A stretch of 64,000 bases of DNA from Anthoceros angustus (GCA_010909165.1 VJWM01000235.1:186001-250000), one strand, 5' to 3'. Shown: positions 10,871 to 21,809, counted from the stretch's first letter. Translations and numbers: made by a program. The notes: a model not told the origin generated them from the sequence alone.

Positions 10871-12280
10871 TTTCATATTATTCAAGTGGCGATGGCAAAA
10901 CACCTTGGTTGCTCGTCCTTTGAGGAGGTTCGGCAGAAGTATCCACAGCACTCCACTGATCAAATGCTTGCTCGTTTCCAAACGGCATTTGCCGGAAAGG
11001 TATGCCATTTTCCCAGACGTTCTTTCGATGTTCAGACTGCCCGGCCTACCACTATATGCATATACTAATCACAATGGGGGCCGCCAGCACCGCCTCCCCG
11101 CTCCTCACCGCAGAGGACAAGTCCACTGGGAGGGCGCCGGCCGCCGCTTTTGTCCTCCACCGCTGTGGAGGAGGGCGCTACCGGCCGGGCGCCTGCAGGT
11201 AGCATAAGAGAGGGCACCGCCGGCCGCGCCCACCTCCATTTTTAGCGCTTTTATCCGCCACCGTATGCATTCTAACAGATTGTTATTTTGACAGCAACTG
11301 AAGGACGTGGAGGTCCTAACAAAGCTGCCCCACGACTTCCGCCATTTTATTTTCGAGATCAATAAGTGGAAGGGCCTAGAGAATGAACAGCGGGCTTTGG
11401 CGGACAAGGACTTGGAAGAAGGACTCCATGTTTTCAATGTTCCGCCAATCAGTGTGATTAGTGGAAGCACGCAACGCTCGACATGGGTTTTGAGGGAAGG
11501 AAATACACCCTTCTAGTCATGGATGTCCCCCGTGGATTTGACATCGGGCCAATGGATAAACGGATGGATTTATCAATGATGGGTGCTGTATTTCAAAGTT
11601 TCCAGGAGAAAACCGAAAATGACGAGTTCCGGATTATCGTCATGCATGGTGTTGAAGAAGCCCATACCGTGAGGGAGGCATTTATCTGGGACAAGACTAA
11701 CATGAACAACGACAGAGGCGGATTTGAGACTGTGGAATACGTTACAGTTGGATGGGGTGTGAAAGGGGGATGTGCGAAGGAAAGGGCTGCCATGATGCCA
11801 AATGTGATGCACGGGACCTTCAACAATGGAAGATCCGTTATTGGACACCCTAATGTCGTCAAGAAACAGGTTTACTTGTCTCATGACAAGTTGGTAGTGT
11901 GCCCATACCAGAGACCATTGGGGCTTATAATAAAACTCGTGAGGACATTCTCCAAGGAGGGAGACTGGGTTATTGATGCATGCTCATGCAGCGGGACTAC
12001 GACACTCGCTGCGTTGTTGTGTGGCCGGAACTGTATTGTAATAGAGGCGGATTTGAGATGCGCAGGTTACATCGCACAGTGCATACACGGTGTTGATGTC
12101 TTGCCAGATGCAGAGGAAGAGTTGACTTTTGAGCCGCATCGGAGGGGGCCATCTCAGTTCTGGGCGAAAGAGGTTTGTATTAGTGAGAAGAACTGCTTGA
12201 AAGCCCAAGTTGTGGCATTGAGTGTGAAGAGGTTAAAGACGACAACCGGCGAACTTATGGATGATGGATGCAGACATTGA
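10037..12280 (+). CDS. ParB-like domain plus beta-class DNA methyltransferase
   Basis: Two exons. Exon 10,037-10,999 carries a ParB/Srx-type domain: EEGVLPLLCMIDP, then YVMGVLGGNHTYAAMKHL (compare bacterial DGHHRxxAxxxL), then YVEAHVYCGLNVQEMRVLA and a following helical segment. A linker with KKSKGKRKVAEEA follows. The intron 11,000-11,294 (AAG|GTATGC ... TTTGACAG|CAA) joins in phase 0. Exon 2 carries a methyltransferase of the IV-to-I order: VMDVPRGFDIG in the place of the DPPY motif, then CPYQRPLGLIIKLVRTFS and GDWVIDACSCSGTT in the place of motif I, then GRNCIVIEAD. That order and the QRPL...GDxVxD...SGTT block are typical of N4-cytosine/N6-adenine enzymes. DPPY is DVPR here, so activity is uncertain. 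One frameshift near 11,480-11,516 breaks exon 2. The N-terminus continues upstream through the tandem region. Confidence 0.75.
11000..11294 (+). other. Intron of ParB-methyltransferase gene
   Basis: GT at 11,000-11,001 follows GGAAAG and AG at 11,293-11,294 follows TTATTTTGAC. Removing it joins FAGK to QLKDVEVL in phase 0. The middle (about 11,078-11,240) holds several GGCGCC/GGCCGG palindromic blocks of a type found elsewhere in the window. An intron argues for nuclear expression rather than fresh bacterial contamination. Confidence 0.7.
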
Positions 12281-12625
12281 CGCTTGGCGCCGACCCCGAC
12301 AAAACGACACCCAATGATATCAATGAAGACCAGCAAAGTTAGTGAGAATGATGCTTTGACATTGTGAGATGGAGCGCTGAATTTGGTACATTGTAGATCT
12401 GGGCCGATGAAATGGTCGACTCACATATAAGCCCTCACGATGGAACACTGTAGACGGTGCTTAGCCAAATCTCCCTGTGCAGTTTGCACGAGTAGGTTTT
12501 TATCATTGCTTGTATTGCCAGTATGGCTACACCTGCATGTTCCGGATGTTTCCGAACCTTTTTAGTTTTCACGATTTAGCTTTTCTCAAATTTTGGTGTT
12601 ACAGTGTAGTTTATTTGCCATCCGC

Positions 12626-12651
12626 AATGGCGCCGGCCGGCCGGCACCATT
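12626..12651. repeat. GC-rich palindrome
   Basis: A 26-bp near-perfect palindrome with halves AATGGCGCCGGCC and GGCCGGCACCATT (one mismatch). The matching place in unit C copy 2 (about 14,250) lacks it. Confidence 0.7.
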
Positions 12652-12742
12652 ATGGGGTTCGTGTGGAGGATTTCCTTTTCAGTTTGGTGTTCCGCTATAG
12701 ATTTGTACATAATGGAGTGTCAGATTCTCAAACCAATTCTCT

Positions 12743-12960
12743 AATTTGAGGATGGTGCCTTTTTCGTCAAAGGGGTTATTTTTCCCTTGAAGGGGGTTTG
12801 TATATTCCCCCCCTTCAAAATTTATGGTGTTTAAGGCCCTCATCAACAATAAGCAACAAGACAAATAATCTTCAATCAATGAACAATGTCAATGAAAATG
12901 CGTGAACGAAGGCTAAACACCACCAATTCATCCCCACGAAATAAAGAAAGCCACTTGACC
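12743..12960 (+). repeat. 218-bp block identical to 14,363-14,580
   Basis: From AATTTGAGGATGGTGCC to AGCCACTTGACC both unit C copies are base-for-base identical, while sequence immediately on both sides differs by frequent gaps. It contains a G-rich then C-rich segment (GAAGGGGGTTTGTATATTCCCC) that could be a polypurine tract next to an LTR start. Confidence 0.8.
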
Positions 12961-13857
12961 AGAAAGACTAGCAGCACTTTGAGGGTGTAATCTTATCCTT
13001 CTTAGTCTTCAATTGTACTAGTGTAAGATCCTGATTGATATAGAACCTAGTTGTCCCAACATAGATCTAGCCTTCACAACTGGAGACATCATCATCCATC
13101 GTGATTAAGCATCTCAGAACGACCGTATTGTAAACTCCCCGTTGAAATGTGCGGAGTGATTTTTTTCGTTTTTGAGGTTAAGAGTGGTGATAAAATAAGT
13201 CGATGATGAGTGGGGTATTTATATTAAAATGTCTCTTGGCCTATGGTTTTTTGTTGTTGTTCTTAGGTTGGGATAATAAATGCAGTCCATGGACTCGAGT
13301 GTTCCTGGCCTCTGACTTGGAATATCCACCAAAAGCCTATATATGTGAGATAGGGGTTGGTATATTTAGGGGTTGTTGACTTATAAGCTTGGGGCTTCCA
13401 CTCCAACGGGGCGCAGAGTCGAATCCAGTGTGTGTGGTCGTGGAATCCGGAATGCTGGAGGAGCGTACCGGGTGAAAAGTGGAGGCGGTCGGAAGTCGAT
13501 CAGTAGGGGAAGCCATGCACTTAACCCTAAGAACCGGGAAAAGTGATGTAAGTTCAAACGCGGAGCGCGGAGCGAGAGCGAGTGGCGGCGCAGGGCCGGA
13601 GCGCGAGGACGCCGAGGAGCGGACAGAGGGCGCCAAGGGGTCCGCTGGAGGACAAGGAGGCGATCGCGAGGAAGGATGCCGAACCCTCACCGTGAGGTCG
13701 CGAGCCGCGAGCCAAGGAGCGGCCCCACCGGTGGCGGCGCAGCGGCCGAGAGGTAGGAACTGGGAGATCGACCCTCCAGAAATTGGAGGCGAGGGCGTAC
13801 CGGAGCCTTGGGGCGCGAGGCGAGGGAAGTGGTCAGAGGCATGGCGCCCAAGACCAC

Positions 13858-14090
13858 AAATTGTGGCATTGAGTGTGAAGAGGTTAAAGACGACAACCGC
13901 GAACTTATGGATGATGGATGACATTGGATGTCGCTTTGAAACGACGTACACCAGAATGATATCAATGAAGACCAAGAAAGTTAGGTGAGAATGAGCTTTG
14001 ATTTACGTGAGATGGAGCGCATGCGTAATTTGGTACTTGTTGTAGATCTGGGCCTGGATGAAATGGTCGACCACATATAAGCCCTCACGA
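13858..14090 (+). pseudogene. C-terminal tail of methyltransferase ORF, second copy
   Basis: Carries the VALSVKRLKTTT tail block and further downstream the MERMRNLVLVVDLG block in another frame. It corresponds to 12,213-12,440 in the main gene and to the in-frame fragment at 43,735-43,971. Frameshifts separate the pieces. Confidence 0.6.
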
Positions 14091-14362
14091 TGGAACATCA
14101 GACGGTCTTAGCCAGCTTGCACGAGTAGGTTTTATCATTGCTTGTATTGCCGATGGCTACACATGTTCCGGATGTTTCAACCTTTTAGTTTTCACGATTT
14201 ACGATTTAGCTTTTCAAATTTTGTGTTAGTTTATTTGTTATCTAGAGCTACCGCCCAAGCCATTATGGGGTTCGTGTGGAGGATTTCCTTTTCAGTTTGG
14301 TGTTCCGCTATAGATTTGTACATACGGAGGGTGTCTGTATTCTCAAACCAGCCGTTTCACGC

Positions 14363-14580
14363 AATTTGAGGATGGTGCCTTTTTCGTCAAAGGGGTTATT
14401 TTTCCCTTGAAGGGGGTTTGTATATTCCCCCCCTTCAAAATTTATGGTGTTTAAGGCCCTCATCAACAATAAGCAACAAGACAAATAATCTTCAATCAAT
14501 GAACAATGTCAATGAAAATGCGTGAACGAAGGCTAAACACCACCAATTCATCCCCACGAAATAAAGAAAGCCACTTGACC
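14363..14580 (+). repeat. 218-bp block identical to 12,743-12,960
   Basis: Second instance of the perfectly conserved block within unit C. Confidence 0.8.
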
Positions 14581-15494
14581 TGCAGCACTAGCAGCCTTGA
14601 AGGCAGGTAACTTATCCTTCTTAGTCTTCAATTGTACTAGTGTAAGATCCTGATTGATATATAACTTAGTTGTCCGTAACATAGATCTAGCCTTCACAAC
14701 CTGGAGACGATCATCCATCGTGATTAAGCATCTGTAAACGATCTGGTATTGTAAACTCCCTGTTGAAATGTGTCATGGAGTGATTTTTTTTCTTGTTTTT
14801 GGTTAAGAGTGGTGATAAAATAAGTCAGGATGACAGTAGGAGGGGGTATTTATATTAAAAATGTCCTTGGCCTATGGTTTTTTTTGTTGTTTGTTTCTTA
14901 GGTTAGATAATAAATGGTCCATGGACTCGATGTTCCTTGGCCCTTGGACTTGGAATATCCACCAAAAGCCTATATATGTGAGATAGGGGGTTGGTATATT
15001 TAGGGGTTGTTGACTCTATAAGCTTGGGGTCGACCCAACCGGGCGGTAGCTGAACGAGTGTGAGGTCGTGGACTGGAATGCTTGGAGGAGCGGTCGTGAA
15101 AAGTGGAGGCGGTCGTGGAAGTCGATCAGCGGTAGGGGAAGCCCGCGGCACTTAACCCTAAGAAACTGGGAAAAGTGACAGAAGTAAGTTCAAACGGCGG
15201 AGCGCAACGGCGGCGGAGCGAGAGTAAGGAGCGGGGCGCAACGGCGGCCGGAGCGCGAGGACGTCGAGGAGCTGCGACAGGAGGGCGCCGCGGTCTGCTG
15301 GAGGACAAGGAGGCGTACTCGCGAGGAAGGATACGAACCCTCACGGTGAGTCGCGAGCCGAGTGGGCGAGGGCGCCTCATCGGTGGCGCGCGCAGCGGCC
15401 GAGAGGTAGGAACCTGGGAGACCAGCCCTCCGTGAAATTGGAGGCGAGGCGGCACCGATTCGGGGCGCGAGGCGAGGGAAGTGGCTGCAGAGGC

Positions 15495-15826
15495 ATGGCG
15501 CCCAAGACCACAGCTGAAATTGACCGCTCGGCCAAACATGGATCATTGAGGGTCCGAGTAATGGTGACCGAAGCCGGGGCTTGGCATGGAAGCGTTGGAA
15601 TTATGTCAACATGGGTAGAGGCGCACGCCATTTGAAGGACAGGCAACCAGGCGAAGGAATTAGAGCGAAGCCCCAGGATTGGCACCTGGATTTGGTCAGG
15701 AAAGTGTATGAGCGTAGCAAGGAGGAGGCAGGTGGTTTGGTAATCGAGTCTTTACGGAAGAAGAGCACAGCAGCGGCAGCAGCGGCCCTGGTCAAGACGG
15801 GCGTGATTCGGGAACCCAATGGCTAG
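15495..15826 (+). pseudogene. Possible gag-like ORF start
   Basis: The ATG at about 15,495 begins MAPKTTAEIDRSAKHG and stops near 15,633. An overlapping frame from 15,581 to 15,826 reads a basic, helical stretch (WHLDLVRKVYERSKEEAGG) ending in a run of alanines. The position after a GC-rich leader suggests the start of a retroelement gag with a frameshift. No zinc knuckle or other signature is visible. Confidence 0.3.
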
Positions 15827-16084
15827 TTGACCCGAGAATCGGTATCCGTGACAAATGATGGGTCCGCCGATGGCTCCTTTGTTTTCATGCGATAAAAAGC
15901 GTGACCGCTTTGTCTCGACTCATTTGTCTTTTTCTCCATGAAGTTGTCAAGGGCGAGGATCGATCGAATTCTCTTTGACAAGTTATGTGAAGAGAGGTTG
16001 AATTTGATCTCCTCTTCCCTCGTCCTTCTCGCCTTTTGGTTCATCAGATGCGCACGCTAATCACGGAGGTAGAAATTGTGGCCT

Positions 16085-17096
16085 CCCTTCACATGTGGGA
16101 AGCCGGTTAGGGAGATGAAGTGGAAAGTGAGGAGCCCAAGGAGGAAATAGAGGAGGAATCTGACAGCTGGGAGTCCGTGGCGACGGGCAGTTCAGAAGAA
16201 GAGAGAGAAATTCCCACCAGCAAGAAGAGAAAGATGTGGGGAGGCAGGGCCTCAAAAGGCAGAAGAGTGACGTGGGCCACCACGTAAAAGGCAAGGCGAG
16301 AAGGCGCGAAGAAAATGAAGGCCAAACGGCAGATTGAGGTGGCGGAGGAAGAGGCGCGGTCTGAGGAAGACAATTTTGCTGACCTGGATGCAGATGACGA
16401 ACCAACCCGGGAATTAGGGCCGACTCAAGCGGACCTCCTCGTGGATGGGAAGAGATTTTCAAGGGAACTCCACCGCGCAGAGGTGGACGCAGACTGATTA
16501 GGGTGCGCACCTGCCGGGAAGAAAGGTGCTCGAGGGATGGCGCCCGCACGGGCCGCCAATGTGGATTTGCGTGAGCCGACCACGCCAATGATCCGGGCCC
16601 AAGCGGATTTGTTGGACCAAGCGGCATTGGCGCTCACATGGCTCTGTGCAAGGGCATGGAGGAAGTGGTGAAGGCCGACGATTTAAAGAGGAGAGGCCAA
16701 GCGCAAGCGGAGGAAGAGGCGGTCCGAGGAAGACAATTTTGGCCGACTCGGATGCATGACGAACCAACTCCTGGGAATTAGGCTGACTCAAGCGACCCTC
16801 GGGATGGGAAGAGATTTTCAAGGAACCCACTGGCAACAGAGGTGGACGCTGGAGGACTGGTTAGTGACCTTATCTGGGAAGAAAGGTGCCTCGGCTGTGG
16901 GGAATTGTTGCGAGCCCAGGAGCAAGAAGCAGCCTTGGTGGAGAAGGCCCACAAGTTGGCAGATCGGTACAAGAGGGAGCGGGATGAGGCACGTGGCCGA
17001 ACCAGGAAGGAAAAGGGGAAAGGGAAGCGAAGTAGTAGGGCCACGACTGGGGTAGTGGAGGGGACTACCGAAGGAAGGGAGGAGCAACCGAGGTAG
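16085..17096 (+). pseudogene. Acidic/basic charged ORF pieces, internally duplicated
   Basis: Plus-strand frames rich in E, K, R and D, for example EEEARSEEDNFADLDADDEP at about 16,345. A ~170-bp segment (about 16,330-16,500) is repeated at about 16,690-16,860 with indels. The last piece (16,842-17,096) ends in a highly charged region with ERCLGCGELLRAQEQEAAL. It resembles disordered gag or transposon accessory regions, but no family is recognised. Confidence 0.3.
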
Positions 17097-17322
17097 TCAA
17101 ACACCTACCGAGTTGCCGAAATGACGGTGAGTCCACTCAGCAAAACGCTATCGACATTGGCGCGCCCAACCCTCGCCATGAGCGCCACAGAAAAGGGCAC
17201 TCCGAGGATACGGATCGACAGGGTAGCCTACGGAGGAGAGGGTAAGCACCTACCTCAAAGTTAGGGTCCTATTATGTTGCGACACATGGATGAGGAAACT
17301 TATGTTCCCGGTCTATATGTGA

Positions 17323-17748
17323 ATGGGGAACGCGTGCTTAACTCTCAACGTGCGTGTGGAAATAGGAAGGACTGTGGCCTACCCATCGCAAGTGAGGACC
17401 CGAAGTGGATACTTCTTCCACGGCGCCCGAGTATGGGGGTTGGCCCCCTATTATGCGGAGGCGATTCTGAAGGAATTAAGTGAGGAAGAAGTCCAGGCTT
17501 GGGTGGACGAGGAGCCGGTAATAATCCTCAGCAATAGGCGGCCAGCGGAAGAGGGGGAAGCTCAAGGATGGGGTATGCCTCAAATTAGGACGTCCAGCAG
17601 TGACAGTGAGGTGGAAGTATTGTGGGAAGACTCTGATCGGGCGGGGGAGGGCTCATGGCGTGAGAGGGGAAAGGGCGGGCTGCCAAGTCGAAGGCGCACA
17701 GAAGCGAGGCAAATAGGTGATAGCATCCTAGGGATGGAATTTGGTTAG
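17323..17748 (+). CDS. Unknown 141-aa ORF
   Basis: An uninterrupted plus-strand frame with a folded-looking first part (GYFFHGARVWGLAPYYAEAI, then LSEEEVQAWVDEEPVIIL) and an acidic, serine-rich tail. Upstream at 17,153 is GACATTGGCGCGCCCAACC, reminiscent of a retroelement primer-binding region and shared in part with 2,940, so this may belong to a retroelement. No family recognised. Confidence 0.35.
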   Translation: MGNACLTLNVRVEIGRTVAYPSQVRTRSGYFFHGARVWGLAPYYAEAILKELSEEEVQAWVDEEPVIILSNRRPAEEGEAQGWGMPQIRTSSSDSEVEVLWEDSDRAGEGSWRERGKGGLPSRRRTEARQIGDSILGMEFG

Positions 17749-17759
17749 GATGTGACCGA

Positions 17760-19080
17760 CCTCAAGACCGCTCCTCAATTGTGAAGCGGTCCTTCACGAA
17801 GAGGCAGCCATCTTTAGGACCTATAAAACTGGGGCAAAATGACGCCCACCCAATGTATAAGAGGGATGAATTATGCCTCTCATGCCAGATAATTCTAGTT
17901 GAGATCCCCACGTCACGGTGGCTGGTTGGAGACGTCCGATTGATGAGGCGGGTGCGCGAGACGCCCTAGGGGTGGTCGAGCTTGCTCCGCAGCTAGTGGA
18001 GAGGGGTGAGTGAGCGCCCTCGCCGGCTAAAGGAGTGAGGAAATCGAGGGATTACGCTGGGCGCAGTCCGGAGCTTGCCTTGCACGTCACCGTGACGCCC
18101 GAGAATTCCTCCTTCCTTACCCTTCTTCTTCCCGCCGGGCTAGTTCAAATTTCAAGAGTGTACGTGGTTGTGTGGGCTGGAAGCCCGAGGGCGACGAGAG
18201 AGAGAGAGAGAATTGGAAGAAGCGAATCGTGGAGGAGAAGGAAGAGTGGTCAGCAATTTACGCAATGCGAGGTGTGAGGCTGTGTGGAGAAGTTGGGAAG
18301 GGGAACTAACTGAGTGACTAACAAGCATTGCGGTGCGGATCAGAGAGAATCCAAACCGTGCCGTTTGCGGGAAGTGAGCACAAGAGGTGAAATATCATTC
18401 CTTCCCGGAATGTGTGTGAGGTGGCCCCTTTGTGTGTGTGTGAAGTGGCTTGAGAGGATCGCGGAACTATGGTCCTTAGGAATCGCGTGTGTAAAAGTAC
18501 CAAATGTGGAGCGCGTAATCAAAAGTCTCGACTCCGGCAGCAATGGTCACCGCCTGCGGCAGATCCGCGGCAATCAGGCGCCGAAATAAGTCGCTAGGGT
18601 TTGCTGGGACCCACCTGTAGTCAAGCTAACCACCGTAGTGGTAAGGGTCACCTGTAGAGTAGATCGGGAACGTTGGGGAATAAGATCCTCATGTCGGGGA
18701 GTAAGTGTCCGGGGTAGCTGGAGGAAGAGAGACGAATAGATGTAGGTAAGAGGAGTAATAGCAGGAAAGTCCCGACTTAGGTGAAGGCCGTCGAGCGATA
18801 GAAGTGCCTTCGCACAAACCATTCCCTCGGGAGCGAATCCAGACTACAAATAACATTGAGGGTGAATGTGAACCTCAGTGTCCTGGGACACAAAGGTTAC
18901 ACCCACAAGATCTCCGTCTGGCCAGATTGGTACTTAGGGGATGGGGTGCCTTGAAGGTGAGTGGATGCCCTTGGGGCAAGTAGCTTAGGCACACCATGGT
19001 ACAAGTTGTGCTAGTACTGTCCCATGACGGAAATCCGTCCTTAGTGGACTTATATAAAATTCTTCTTCTTCTTCTTCATA
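17760..19080. other. No recognisable gene
   Basis: GC-moderate sequence with short open frames on both strands and no family signature. A (GAGA) run lies at about 18,195-18,210 and a (CTT)n run at about 19,063-19,080 (TTCTTCTTCTTCTTC). Nothing else supported. Confidence 0.4.
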
Positions 19081-19105
19081 AGGCTCGAGGAACGAGCACA
19101 TCGAC

Positions 19106-19741
19106 CTATAGCCTATTGAGAAACTCTTTTGCAGCCACAAGTGGTGCAACAATGTCATTACCAAGACCAGAAATTCTCAAGTTTAAAGCACGGCGAGCAC
19201 AGTCTGCTGTCTGAGAAACAATTTCCGTAACTCTGTGGCCAGCAGGACAAGGAGAAGTAGAGGGATCATTAACCCCCATGAGGTTTTTACCAGTAAGCTT
19301 CTCCAAATATGTAGGTAAAACTTGTTTTGTTGAAGTGAAATGATTTTCCAAATTTATGGCTTTCTCCTCTATGGTCCGTGAAAAAACTTCATTTTGTAAC
19401 CCTTGCTCCACCAACCTTTCCGAGAGTCTTCCATCCTGATCGTCCAAACCCTGCAACTTTTTGGCCATATAATTGTGCATTTCTTCCCTCTGTGCATGAA
19501 TAAGCTCAAGAATAACCTTCTTGTAGCATTCCAAACTATGTTCCACGTCTGCCTTCGACAAGCAACCTACACAAGGAACAGGAATTTGCAAAGCATTGAC
19601 TTGCAAAAGAAATAAATCAAACTTGACCTGGAAAGACGCCTCAAACTCTTTAGCCCATGAGCTTGCCAAGTCAAGATCCTGTTGTAATTTTCTTATGATA
19701 ACATCCTGACTATCAAATCTCTTATTTATAAGATCATCCAA
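19106..19741 (-). CDS. Coiled-coil ORF resembling LINE ORF1
   Basis: An uninterrupted 211-codon minus-strand frame. Residues ~1-140 are strongly helical and heptad-like (RKLQQDLDLASSWAKEFEAS, later ECYKKVILELIHAQREEMHN). Near the C-terminus CARRALNLRISGLGND is followed by APLVAAKEFLNRL. A trimerising coiled coil followed by R-x-LNLRIxGL is the layout of LINE ORF1 proteins, where it begins the RNA-binding domain. The frame stops just inside that domain, so the copy is truncated. Immediately downstream is a CTT/AAG simple repeat. It could instead be a host coiled-coil protein. Confidence 0.4.
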   Translation of the reverse strand: MDDLINKRFDSQDVIIRKLQQDLDLASSWAKEFEASFQVKFDLFLLQVNALQIPVPCVGCLSKADVEHSLECYKKVILELIHAQREEMHNYMAKKLQGLDDQDGRLSERLVEQGLQNEVFSRTIEEKAINLENHFTSTKQVLPTYLEKLTGKNLMGVNDPSTSPCPAGHRVTEIVSQTADCARRALNLRISGLGNDIVAPLVAAKEFLNRL

Positions 19742-20065
19742 TACGGAATTGACCTCATCCTCCTCGTCCTTTTAGCCCTCCTTATCCCCCTCGTTCTCGA
19801 GTCCCATGCAAAAGATTGGTGCTTAGCCAAAAGAGACTCATATTTTTCCTTAAGGAAATATTCGTCGCCTCAATATTACGTACTTTAGTCTCCAATACAG
19901 ATACCCTTTTGTCTTCATATTTATCCTCAATACTATGTAAACTAGTCTCCAATATTGATACCTTGTTGCTTGCTATTTGATTGATTAGAAGCTATGACCT
20001 CAAAAATTGAACAAAATAAAACAAATCACACTGGCCCACAATCAAGTAATATAATAAATAATAGT

Positions 20066-20232
20066 TGTTAGTACATTGCCTATACTCTTAGGGTTATGCC
20101 TTAGGTAGTTAGGTTGTTCATAGCAATTACAACTGCTTGTGCCAATGGCATATGTATAATGAACTTTGTTCTTTAATCAATCACTCTTTGTGTGCATGCT
20201 TGTGATTCTTTGTGTGCACGATAAAGTTTTCA
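20066..20232 (+). repeat. Copia 5' LTR
   Basis: Begins TGTTAGTACATTG and ends TTTTCA immediately before the primer-binding site, giving a 167-bp LTR with TG...CA ends. The internal sequence is AT-rich with repeated CTTTGTGTGCA. No matching 3' LTR was found in the window. Confidence 0.75.
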
Positions 20233-20244
20233 TGGTATCAGAGC
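20233..20244 (+). other. Primer-binding site, initiator Met tRNA type
   Basis: TGGTATCAGAGC directly follows the LTR end. This is the standard sequence complementary to the 3' end of plant initiator methionine tRNA used by copia elements. Confidence 0.85.
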
Positions 20245-20537
20245 AGTCGATTCCCGTGCCCTACTCACTCTGATGATCAAATGAATCATCTTTACATAAT
20301 TGACTAAATACATTTTCAGTTCTTGATTCTCAAAAATGTTTTCTTTAGGCAAGTGAGCAGAATGTGCGTGGTCTAATGTGGTTAAGGCAACATGCCCTTG
20401 GCGGCAGTGTGTGTGCAGTCACGCTAGAGCAAGTAGGGCTGTGCAACAACCTATATCTCGAATTGAGGCGCAGCTCGAACGATGAGATACTTGTCCGATG
20501 ATGTCGCCGCTTTTACAGTGAAAGAATTCTCCGCAAG

Positions 20538-21490
20538 ATGCATTTAGAGGTATCCCACTATGACTTGTACAAAGTTAGAACTGAGGTGTTCTCCTCATCC
20601 CGTAAGTCATTCTTCGTCATTAATGTGAAGTCAACCCAGCTAGCATCTCCTCGCACGCACGGCCAGGACACGGTCATTAGGCATAAACTTATTGACATGT
20701 CACGCATAGGTTGCCATGCAGAACCCCACCGCTTGTTTTAGGATCTTCCCATCTGTGAGTCGTGCATCCTTGCCAAACAGAAGAGCTACCATTCCCCAAA
20801 CCGCATATAGAGCAAAGACTGCCCTGCACTTGTGCATGCTGATATCTCCGGAAAGATCCATGAGCCATCTCTAGGTGGAGCAATCGCATTATCTAACCCT
20901 CATGCATTTACTTTAGTCGGTACTTTGGACCTTTCCCATGCACCAAAAGCGACATTCCTATGCACTTTAAGCAAGGTTCTACTTGCACAAAGACAACTGG
21001 ATGCCTACTTAAAGTCCTACGCAGTTGATAATGGGACGTAACTTGTCAACAATGCCTTTGATGATTACCTTCAAGAACAGGCATTCAAAGACAACTTATT
21101 GTTCGACACCTCAAGAATGTAACGGAGTTGCTGGAACGAAAAATCGTGACGCCACTTGGAATGACCAGGAGTATGCCACCGCATGCCAACTTACCTCAAG
21201 AGTATTGGGTGGAGGCCGTGGTTACGCCCACGATATACTTACAGATACTTACCACCGCCACTGGATGCACTTTATGAGGTTTCTCGCATCAAAAGCCCAG
21301 TCTCGCTCCACCTCCGAGTATTTGGATCCAAGGCTCGCCTATATTCCCTCGCAGAAAACGCAAGAAGTTAGAGGACCGAGCTCAACGCCTACTTTTGTGG
21401 GGCAAGTGAACATGTGAAAGCCGCATAAACTCTATGACCCCGACACTCAATCATTAGTCCTTGCCCGCAGTGTCACCTTCGTAGAACCTT
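20538..21490 (+). pseudogene. Copia integrase region
   Basis: Readable pieces in shifting frames: the H..C zinc region with CESCILAKQKSYHSP (about 20,755-20,800), the core start LVHADISGKIHEPSLGG, DNGT at about 21,028, then ATLDALYEVSRIKSP-type and LHLRVFGSKA blocks near 21,260-21,340. These match the copia gag-pre-integrase and integrase order. At least five frameshifts. Confidence 0.75.
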
Positions 21491-21809
21491 TGCACTGACT
21501 ACCAACCCCACACCCTCTAACCCCTTAGAGGGAGCAAATGAAAGCTTTGATACTGTCACCTTCCCTACAGATGACGAAGAAGAACCCTCTAACCTTCCAT
21601 CTGCAGATGTAGATGACTCAGAGGCTCCTGTTGCTGCCCCTCACCCTACAAAGAGACCCGGTGAACCAATGATGATCTCACCGCCAATGATAGTTCACCG
21701 GCCGATGAGGAGGATGTCACACCGACCCTGCTCAAGATTCGTAACCCCGACCGCCTCGAACCACCCCCTTACGACGCTCCACATGCCATAGGCCACCTCC
21801 GCACTGCTG

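Larger units (their letters stand above)
12213..13857 (+). repeat. Tandem unit C, copy 1 (about 1.63 kb)
   Basis: Starts inside the methyltransferase 3' coding end (TTGTGGCATTGAGTGTGAAG) and contains the C-terminal tail, a 3' non-coding stretch, an AT-rich middle and a GC-rich leader ending in an ATG-GCG-CCC-AAG start. It is followed directly by copy 2. This order (pol-like 3' end, non-coding block, leader, new start codon) is what two abutting LTR-element ends would give, but I could not define TG...CA termini. Confidence 0.75.
13858..15510 (+). repeat. Tandem unit C, copy 2
   Basis: Direct repeat of 12,213-13,857. Here the leader start codon at about 15,495 is followed by new sequence rather than by another C-terminal tail. 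Divergence from copy 1 is nearly all small indels except for one perfectly conserved block. Confidence 0.75.

Noticed and set aside
7900-11240. GGCCGGCC/GGCGCC blocks as coding Gly/Ala/Pro stretches
   Set aside because: They occur in both coding-like and intronic positions and in both orientations, so they fit inserted palindromes better than protein sequence.
10037-12280. Bacterial or phage contamination as the source of the ParB-methyltransferase
   Set aside because: The coding halves are joined by a good GT-AG intron in phase, tandem and dispersed copies are embedded in plant repeats, and a diverged fragment lies at 43.7 kb.
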